A DNA stretch of 64,000 bases, taken from contig CAIKVT010000036.1 of NCBI GenBank assembly GCA_903830945.1, positions 1-64,000 on the forward strand. Reading direction: 5' to 3'. This stretch comes from an uncultured Elusimicrobia bacterium (GTDB taxonomy: Bacteria > Elusimicrobiota > Elusimicrobia > UBA1565 > UBA9628). Positions 58,163 through 64,000 of the stretch are shown here, piece by piece (within the stretch, counting starts at the first letter, position 1; every line of letters begins with the position of its first letter). A program made the translations under genes and the position numbers. Below the pieces are notes generated by a model that did not search any database, was not told the DNA's origin, and worked only from the letters and a program-made list of their open reading frames with translations.

Positions 58163-61100
58163 ATGTATCTTAAATCCATAGACGTCGTCGGCTATAAATC
58201 CTTCGCGATCAAGACCCACCTCGATTTCGCCCCCGGCATCACCGGCATCGTGGGACCCAACGGCTGCGGCAAGTCCAACATCATGGAATCCGTGCGCTGG
58301 TGCCTCGGCGAGATGTCCTACAAGTCCCTGCGCGCCGACGCCATGATCGAGGTTATCTTCAGCGGCACCGAGAGGCGGCCCCCGTTGTCCATGACCGAGG
58401 TCACCCTCACTTTCGACAACTCTTCCAGTCAGCTGGCCACGCAGTACTCCGAGGTTACGGTCACCCGCCGCATCTACCGTTCCGGCGAGTCCGCCTATTT
58501 CCTCAACCGCACACAGTGCCGCCTGCGCGACATCCGCGAGATGTTCCTCGACACCGGCGTGGGCGGGGAAGGCTACGCCATCATCGACCAGGGCGGCGTG
58601 GAGTTCATCCTGCGGGCCAAGCCCGAGGAGCGCCGCGCCCTTTTCGAGGAGGCCGCCGGCGTGTCCAAGTACAAGGCCAAGCGCGAGGAGGCTTTGCGCA
58701 AGCTCGAGCGCGTCGAGGTGGACATGGCGCGCCTGCAGGACTCGCTCTCGCTCATCGACGAGCAGGTCAAGAACCTCGACGCCGCCGCGCGCAAGGCCAA
58801 GCTCCATAAGAAATATGAGGAGGAGCTCGTGGGCCTGGAAGCGGCCAAGACCCTCTCGGACCTCACGATGCTGGAGTCCCAGCTCGCGGAGCTCTCCGGC
58901 AGGACCGGCCCGGCCCAGGAACGGCTGGAATCAAAACGCGCGGCGTTGGGCGCGGAAGAGGCCGAGGTCGCGCGCCTGGAGCTTGAGAAAGTCTCCCGGC
59001 AGGCGGAGCGGAGCACCATCGGCAACCGCATCGCCGAGCTCAAGGGCGAGGCCGGCAAGCTCGATGAGCGCTGCCGCGCCGCGGGCGAGACCATCACCGG
59101 CGTGGACAGCCGTCGCGCCGACTGCGACAAGGAGTCGGCCAACGCGCGGGGCCGGCTCTCCGAGGTCGACCCGCAGATCGTCCAGGCCGGCGCCGACGTG
59201 GATCGGGTGCGCGCCGCGCTGGAGGGGGCGCAGCGGGAACTCGCCGGTTGGCAGGCCCAGGTGGATGCCGCCGCGGCAGCTCTGGCCGAGGCGGAACGGG
59301 GGCTGGAGGCGCACCGTCGGGAGTCCCTGGCCGCCGCGGATGCGGCTTTGGGCGCCGCTCGGGAAGTTTCCGTCCGCGAGTCCGACCTGGGACGGCAGGT
59401 CTCTGATTTATCCAAGTTCATGCACGCCTTGGAACGCGACCTTGAAAACGAGCGACGCAGTCAAGGCGAGTTCGAGGCTTTCAAATCCGAGGTTGACGGG
59501 CAAGCGGCGTGCGCGGCCGCGGCCCGGGAGAAGGTCGCGGCGGCCCAGACGGCTCTGGCCGACCTGCGCCGGCGGCAGGGCGAGCTTTCCGCCGAAGTCC
59601 TGCGTCTGCACACCGAGGTCTCCGGAACCAAGGCGCGCGCCGAATCCCTTGAAGCCCAAGGCGGCCAGAACCCTTATTGGGTGGGCGCCCAAGCGGTCCT
59701 CAACGCGGGCATCGAGGGCGTGGTCGGCAGCGTGCGCAGTCTCATCAAGGTCGAAGAGGCCTGGCGTCCCTACGTGGAGGACGTGCTTGGAGAGCGCCTT
59801 TTCGCCGTGGTCTGCGAGCACTCCAACGCGGCCCGGGCCGGCATCGCGTTGCTCCAGGCCGCCGGTTCCGGCCGGGCACGGTTTTTGGTGTTGAGCACAT
59901 TGAGCGGGGGTCCCGGCGAGCGAGCCTGCCCGGAACAGGCTCAGCCCTTGCTGCGCTACATCCAGTACGACCCGCGCCACGAGGCCGCGGTGCGCTTCCT
60001 CTTCGCGGAAAGCTACGCCTTGGACAAGGCCCTCTTCGGCGACCATTGGGTCTGCGGCGGCGCGCAGCCGGGCCCCGGCGTGCAGCTCTCGCTTTCGGAC
60101 ATCGAGGAGCTGCGCCAGCGCCTGACGGCGATGGAGGCGCAGGCCGCGGAACGGTCCGCGCACGCCGCGCGCTGCGTGGAAGAGTCCGCGGCGGCCGAGG
60201 CCAGCCTGCATGAGGCCCTCTCTGAAGTCAGCGTCGAGGCCACGAGGGAAGAGTCCTTGCGCAAGCGGCTTCAAGAGAAGGATGAGGCCCTCGGCCTGGC
60301 CCGGCAGAATGTCGGGCTGGGGACCGGGCAGGCGGCGGGCACGCTTCGGGAAGCAGCCTTGATCAAGGAGGGCCTGCTGGGCTTGCGGGTCCGCCGGGAC
60401 GAGGCCGGGCAGCGGGAGTATGTCTGCCGGCAGGCCGAGGCCGAAACCGCGGTCCAGACGCAGGCCGCCAAGGATGCTATGGCGGCGAAGCGTTCCGCGG
60501 CCGAGGTCATCAAGGCCCGGCTGGAGGGCTTCGAGCGCGAGATGGCCATCCATGCACAGAATTTCGAGCGTTTGGCCGACAATAAGAAACACCTGGAGGC
60601 GACCGTGGCCGAGCGCGGTCAGGAGCGTGAGGCGCTGGCCCGCCGGAGGCAGGAGGCCTTGTCGGCTCAGGACCAGTCGCGCCAGCAGATCCAGGTCCTG
60701 CAAGGCGAGCTGGCCAAGCACGAGAACGAGGCGGCAGCCGCTCAGGCGCGCCTGCAGGAGACGGACCTTGCCCTGCAGGCCCAGGCCCAGGCCTTGCATA
60801 TCTTGAAGTCCGAGTCTGAGGCGGCGCAGAAGGAGATGCACGAGCTTGATCTGCAGAAGAGCGGTCTGGCAACGCGCCAGGAGATGCTGCGCACCCAGCT
60901 CTGGGATCAGCGCCAGCTCACGTTGGAGGAGGCCAAGACCAAGTACGGGGAAGTGGTCGTGGACCTTGAGAAAATAGAGACCCTGCGCAAGCGCATCTTG
61001 GGCATGGGGCTCATAAACTCCGCGGCTCCGGAGGAGTACGAGGCCCTGTCCCAGCGCCAGTCCTTCCTCAACGCCCAGCTCAGCGACCTGACGCAGGCCA

Positions 61101-61858
61101 AGGACGACCTCAAGGCCGCCATCCAGAAGATCAACGCGACGACCCGGGAGAACTTCCGCCAGACGTTCATGGACGCGCGGGAACACTTCCGCCGGCTCTA
61201 TGGCGTACTCTTCGAGGGCGGCGAGGCTGACTTGGTCCTGACCAATCCGGACGACATCCTGGAGACCGGCGTGGAGATCGTGGCCCAGCCGCCGGGCAAG
61301 CGCCTGCAGAGCATATCCCTGCTCTCCGGCGGTGAGAAGACCATGACCGCGATCGCGTTGCTCTTCGCCTTCTTCATGGTGCGGCCTTCGCCTTTTTGCA
61401 TGCTTGACGAGGCCGACGCGGCCCTCGACGACGCCAACATCGAGCGCTTCGTCAACATGCTCAAGGAGTTCGGCTCACGCACGCAGTTTCTCATCATCAG
61501 TCACAACAAGCGCACCATGGAGGCCGCCGATACTATCTACGGTGTGACCATGGAGGAGAAGGGCGTGAGCCAGATCGTCTCCATCGAATTTCAGAAGCGC
61601 GCCGGCGGGCCAGGGCATGCCGTCCCTGTAGGGCAGGCGTTCTCCCCTGCGCCGTCGCCGGCTGCTTTTGCAGCCGACGCTTTCGTTCCGGTGGCGGTTG
61701 AAGTCGCCGCCGTGCAGCAGACTTTGCCCATGGAGGCGCCGGAGCCGGTCTCGGTCGCGCCGCTGGTCGCAGTCGTCGCGGTGCAGAGCCCGCCGCAGGC
61801 CGATGCCCTGCCAACAGCGCATCCTGGAACGACGGACGAAAATCCGCCGCAGGGTTGA
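58163..61858 (+). CDS. smc: Chromosome segregation protein SMC
   Basis: The 1231-residue protein is a complete SMC ATPase. GIVGPNGCGKSNIMESVRW (31-38) is Walker A, LSGGEKTMTAIALLFAFF the ABC signature, and PFCMLDEADAALDDANIERF Walker B with the D-loop. Two long coiled coils flank the hinge (about 510-620; NPYWVGAQAVLNAGIEGVVGSVRSLIKVEEAW). A tail of about 90 residues rich in Ala, Pro and Val follows the head (FSPAPSPAAFAADAFVPVAVEVAAV), which is not part of normal SMC. SMC with ScpA/ScpB compacts DNA; scpAB are not in the window. Confidence 0.96.
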   Translation: MYLKSIDVVGYKSFAIKTHLDFAPGITGIVGPNGCGKSNIMESVRWCLGEMSYKSLRADAMIEVIFSGTERRPPLSMTEVTLTFDNSSSQLATQYSEVTVTRRIYRSGESAYFLNRTQCRLRDIREMFLDTGVGGEGYAIIDQGGVEFILRAKPEERRALFEEAAGVSKYKAKREEALRKLERVEVDMARLQDSLSLIDEQVKNLDAAARKAKLHKKYEEELVGLEAAKTLSDLTMLESQLAELSGRTGPAQERLESKRAALGAEEAEVARLELEKVSRQAERSTIGNRIAELKGEAGKLDERCRAAGETITGVDSRRADCDKESANARGRLSEVDPQIVQAGADVDRVRAALEGAQRELAGWQAQVDAAAAALAEAERGLEAHRRESLAAADAALGAAREVSVRESDLGRQVSDLSKFMHALERDLENERRSQGEFEAFKSEVDGQAACAAAAREKVAAAQTALADLRRRQGELSAEVLRLHTEVSGTKARAESLEAQGGQNPYWVGAQAVLNAGIEGVVGSVRSLIKVEEAWRPYVEDVLGERLFAVVCEHSNAARAGIALLQAAGSGRARFLVLSTLSGGPGERACPEQAQPLLRYIQYDPRHEAAVRFLFAESYALDKALFGDHWVCGGAQPGPGVQLSLSDIEELRQRLTAMEAQAAERSAHAARCVEESAAAEASLHEALSEVSVEATREESLRKRLQEKDEALGLARQNVGLGTGQAAGTLREAALIKEGLLGLRVRRDEAGQREYVCRQAEAETAVQTQAAKDAMAAKRSAAEVIKARLEGFEREMAIHAQNFERLADNKKHLEATVAERGQEREALARRRQEALSAQDQSRQQIQVLQGELAKHENEAAAAQARLQETDLALQAQAQALHILKSESEAAQKEMHELDLQKSGLATRQEMLRTQLWDQRQLTLEEAKTKYGEVVVDLEKIETLRKRILGMGLINSAAPEEYEALSQRQSFLNAQLSDLTQAKDDLKAAIQKINATTRENFRQTFMDAREHFRRLYGVLFEGGEADLVLTNPDDILETGVEIVAQPPGKRLQSISLLSGGEKTMTAIALLFAFFMVRPSPFCMLDEADAALDDANIERFVNMLKEFGSRTQFLIISHNKRTMEAADTIYGVTMEEKGVSQIVSIEFQKRAGGPGHAVPVGQAFSPAPSPAAFAADAFVPVAVEVAAVQQTLPMEAPEPVSVAPLVAVVAVQSPPQADALPTAHPGTTDENPPQG

Positions 61859-61900
61859 TCGACAGGCCGCCATAGCCTGGGTTCCGTGCCCAAGACGAAT

Positions 61901-61929
61901 TTGGCGCTGACGCCTACTATTGGTATCAT
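61901..61929 (+). promoter_or_regulatory. Promoter of the phosphoesterase-S1-cysK unit
   Basis: TTGGCG (61901-61906), 17-bp spacer and TATCAT (61924-61929). The -10 ends 12 bases before the ATG at 61942, so the leader is only about 5-6 bases and has no Shine-Dalgarno. Confidence 0.5.
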
Positions 61930-61941
61930 GTAATCCTAAAA

Positions 61942-62691
61942 ATGCTTTACGGTGTCTTCTCGGACGTCCATGGAAACCTTGAGGCCTTGGGCGCGGTTTT
62001 GGATTTCTACAGCGCCTCGCGGGTCGAGGGCTATATCTGCTGCGGAGATGTCGTGGGTTATGGCCCGGACCCGGATGAGTGCCTGGGTCTTATCCGGGCG
62101 CTTGAGAACCTGCATATCGTCTGCGGCAACCACGACTTGGCCGTCATCGACCGTATCGATGTGGAGTGGTTCAACCCCTACGCGCGCGCGGCCACGCTGT
62201 GGACGCGCGCCGCCCTGGGGGAGGAGTCGCGCCGGTTCCTGGAAAATCTGACGGCGCGGCTGGAGCACCAGGACTTCAGCGTCGTGCACGGCTCGCCGCG
62301 GCGGCCCGCCGACGAGTACCTGCTCAGCGTGGCTCAGTTCAGGAATAATATGTCCCTGGTCAAGACCTGGCCGCTGTTTTGCGGGCATAGCCATATGCCC
62401 TTATGCTTCCAGTGCACGACGGCCGGCCAGGTCGAGGCGCTTTTTCTTGAGGAGCATCAGACCATCACCGGCGACGTGGCGCCTTACGGGAACGTGCCCG
62501 TGGCCTATAACCCGGGTTCCGTGGGCCAACCGCGCGACCACGATCAGCGAGCCTCATGCGCGCTTTGGGACAGCGAGGCGCGGACCTTCCAGGTGTTCCG
62601 CTTCGCTTACGACGTGGCCGCCACACAGGCCAAGATCCGCGCCAACGGCTTGCCTGAATATCTTGCTCTGCGCCTGGCCTCCGGCCAGTAG
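61942..62691 (+). CDS. Metallophosphoesterase (YfcE/MJ0936-like)
   Basis: The 249-residue calcineurin-like phosphoesterase has FSDVHGN (Asp8, His10), CCGDVVGYGPDPDE, VCGNHDLAV, VVHGSPRRP and CGHSHMPLCF, the five metal-binding blocks. YfcE-like proteins are broad phosphodiesterases; physiological substrate unknown. It is first in a unit with the S1 protein (12 bases downstream). Confidence 0.9.
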   Translation: MLYGVFSDVHGNLEALGAVLDFYSASRVEGYICCGDVVGYGPDPDECLGLIRALENLHIVCGNHDLAVIDRIDVEWFNPYARAATLWTRAALGEESRRFLENLTARLEHQDFSVVHGSPRRPADEYLLSVAQFRNNMSLVKTWPLFCGHSHMPLCFQCTTAGQVEALFLEEHQTITGDVAPYGNVPVAYNPGSVGQPRDHDQRASCALWDSEARTFQVFRFAYDVAATQAKIRANGLPEYLALRLASGQ

Positions 62692-62703
62692 GGAGTCCAA
62701 GTC

Positions 62704-63903
62704 ATGAACGAAAAGCAACCGACCGGCATACCTGACGACCATGAAGACTTCGCGGAGCTTTTCGAGGCGAGCTTCCAAGAGACGGGCAGGCTGGCGCCCG
62801 GCCAGATGATCGAGGCGGCGATCGTCAAGATCGCGGCCGACTGGATTTTCTTGGACGTGGGCCGCAAGGGCGAAGGGTATTTGGACAGGAAGGAGCTGCT
62901 CGACGACGCCGGCAACCTCACTGTCAAGGAAGGCGATAAGGTCCGCGCCTACTACCTGCCATCGCCCAGCCATGAGATGCACTTCACCACGAAGATCGGC
63001 TCCGGCCCTGTCGCGCAGGCCCAGCTCGCGGACGCCTGGAAGAGTGGCATCCCCGTGCAGGGCAGCGTCGTTAAGGAGGTCAAGGGCGGTTTTGAGGTCC
63101 GCATCGGCGGCGGCGCGCGCGCTTTCTGTCCCTTCTCGCAGATGGGCCTTCGGCGGGATGAGGACCAAGCCGAGTGCGTCGGGAAATCATTTATTTTCAA
63201 GATCACCGAATGCGCCGCGCGCAATGTCGTCTTGTCCAGGAGAGCGATCCTGGACGTTGAATGGCAAGCTAAGGCGCAGGCCCTCAAGGGCTCGCTTAAA
63301 GAAGGGATGCGGGTCAAGGGGACCGTGACTTCGATCCAGAAATTCGGCGCATTCATCGACGTGGGCGGCGTGGATGGACTTATTCCGGTCTCCGATATCG
63401 CCTGGGGCCGCACCGAGAACGTGGGAGACGTGCTCTCGGCGGGCCAGACGGTCGAGGTGGTGGTCAAGAAGCTCGACTGGGAGAACCATAAGCTTTCTTT
63501 CAGCATGAAGGACACCTTGCCGGACCCCTGGCAGAGCGCAGCACGGACCTGGCCCGTGGGCTCCTATCAGAACGGGACCGTCACCCGCCTGGCTCCTTTC
63601 GGCGCCTTCGTCGCCCTGGGGGATGGGGTGGAAGGTCTTATCCACATCTCCAAGCTGGGCGCTGGCCGGAGGATAAACCATCCGTGCGAGGTGCTTAAGG
63701 AAGGCCAGGAGATCGAGGTGCGCGTGGAAGCGGTCGACCTGGAGAATAGAAAACTCTCGCTCTCTTTGGCGGCGGTCAGCCGAGCGGAAGAAGATGAGGC
63801 CGCCGATGTGAAGGCCTATCTGGACAAGTCGTCGGCGTCGGCCTCCCAGAGCCTGGGAACGTTGGGGGAGCTCCTGAAGTCCAAGCTGGAAAAGAAGGCA
63901 TGA
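62704..63903 (+). CDS. Ribosomal protein S1-like protein with four S1 domains
   Basis: The 399-residue protein carries four S1 OB-folds, at about residues 34-105, 115-185, 205-275 and 290-360. Clear examples are GMRVKGTVTSIQKFGAFIDVGGVDGLIPVSDIAW and GSYQNGTVTRLAPFGAFVALGDGVEGLIHISKL. It resembles the short RpsA-like proteins of many phyla that bind mRNA on the ribosome. It is shorter than E. coli S1 (six domains). A leader-independent initiation mode in this organism makes its role in mRNA selection worth noting. It overlaps cysK as ATGA. Confidence 0.88.
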   Translation: MNEKQPTGIPDDHEDFAELFEASFQETGRLAPGQMIEAAIVKIAADWIFLDVGRKGEGYLDRKELLDDAGNLTVKEGDKVRAYYLPSPSHEMHFTTKIGSGPVAQAQLADAWKSGIPVQGSVVKEVKGGFEVRIGGGARAFCPFSQMGLRRDEDQAECVGKSFIFKITECAARNVVLSRRAILDVEWQAKAQALKGSLKEGMRVKGTVTSIQKFGAFIDVGGVDGLIPVSDIAWGRTENVGDVLSAGQTVEVVVKKLDWENHKLSFSMKDTLPDPWQSAARTWPVGSYQNGTVTRLAPFGAFVALGDGVEGLIHISKLGAGRRINHPCEVLKEGQEIEVRVEAVDLENRKLSLSLAAVSRAEEDEAADVKAYLDKSSASASQSLGTLGELLKSKLEKKA

Positions 63904-64000
63904 AGCTCTTCGAGGATAACAGTCTCAGCATCGGACGCACGCCTTTGATCCGGATCAATAAGATGGCCCAGGGTCTCGGGGCCACGGTGCTGGCCAAGAC
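63900..64000 (+). CDS. cysK: Cysteine synthase, N-terminal part
   Basis: ATG 63900 overlaps the stop of the S1 gene (ATGA). The 33 codons before the window edge read MKLFEDNSLSIGRTPLIRIN followed by KMAQGLGATVLAK, the N-terminus of O-acetylserine sulfhydrylase (SIGxTPLxRxN; the PLP lysine lies beyond the edge). The enzyme makes cysteine from O-acetylserine and sulfide. Confidence 0.85.
   Translation, partial: MKLFEDNSLSIGRTPLIRINKMAQGLGATVLAK

Noticed and set aside
59408-61186. 592-codon open frame antisense to smc
   Set aside because: GC-rich codon bias leaves long open frames opposite real genes. It reads as Leu/Gly-rich text without motifs, and smc is certain on the other strand.
1-64000. 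tRNA genes, CRISPR arrays, IS elements, attachment sites
   Set aside because: I read the intergenic intervals for T-loop motifs, evenly spaced repeats, transposase motifs and flanking repeats, and found none that I could support.

Overview
The window is a GC-rich, densely packed bacterial chromosome segment with about 56 protein genes, no rRNA or tRNA gene that I could recognise, no CRISPR array and no intact insertion sequence. Several traits suggest a GC-rich member of the Elusimicrobiota or a related lineage. Three exported proteins share the head motif TMTTYYPxPxGVYKR, next to type II pseudopilin genes. There is an exported bleomycin-hydrolase-like protease with a long low-complexity N-terminus, and many HEAT, TPR, WD40 and Ig-like exported proteins. 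The taxonomic call is inference from gene content, not from a marker gene.

Layout. 1-7.6 kb: edge of an amino acid permease, an exported HEAT-repeat protein with a one-base frameshift, a 1115-residue zinc phospholipase C/S1-P1-like exported protein, a TlpA-like thioredoxin and a phosphomannose-isomerase-like protein. 7.6-11.1 kb: an AMP-forming acyl-activating enzyme coupled by an ATGA overlap to a PlsC acyltransferase fused to an acyl carrier domain, then a small membrane HEAGH protein. 11.2-12.3 kb: an AT-richer orphan gene of the chorismatase (FkbO/Hyg5)-like family. 12.5-19.4 kb: an AsmA-like protein, a Cys-rich conserved protein, and a MarR-TolC-EmrA-EmrB type multidrug efflux operon. 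19.4-27.6 kb: a DUF4015 glycosidase-like protein, a zinc-ribbon membrane protein, an operon nifU-PHP phosphatase-GDPD-nadA with two probable CTG start codons, an NlpC/CHAP-like exported protein and a U32 protein. 27.9-32.6 kb: an ADP-forming acyl-CoA synthetase and a transketolase-like enzyme.

32.7-38.6 kb: small Ig-like protein, sensor histidine kinase, aminotransferase, and a short accessory patch (ORF6N and HNH proteins), then an alpha/beta hydrolase and TrmL. 38.8-51 kb: exported C1B peptidase, S1-P1 nuclease with an OB-fold tail, diguanylate cyclase, HtpX, WD40 protein, a CheC/CheY pair, TPR protein, MtgA transglycosylase and a GT-C glycosyltransferase. 51-58 kb: cell-surface region with MltA, a GspF-N-like membrane protein, three pseudopilins and the YYPxP-head proteins. 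58-64 kb: SMC, a phosphoesterase, a four-S1-domain protein and the first codons of cysteine synthase.

The main new observation concerns promoters. At many transcription-unit starts (for example 12532, 20581, 21389, 32585, 35597, 51029, 51137, 53667, 53788) a -10 hexamer, often with a TGN extension or a 17-18 bp spaced -35 box, ends exactly 6 or 7 bases before the start codon, and no Shine-Dalgarno sequence is present. This predicts that leaderless mRNAs are routine in this organism, while internal operon genes and a minority of first genes use Shine-Dalgarno sequences. The same rule fixes several ambiguous start codons and points to a leaderless 10-codon ORF in front of the PlsC-ACP gene.
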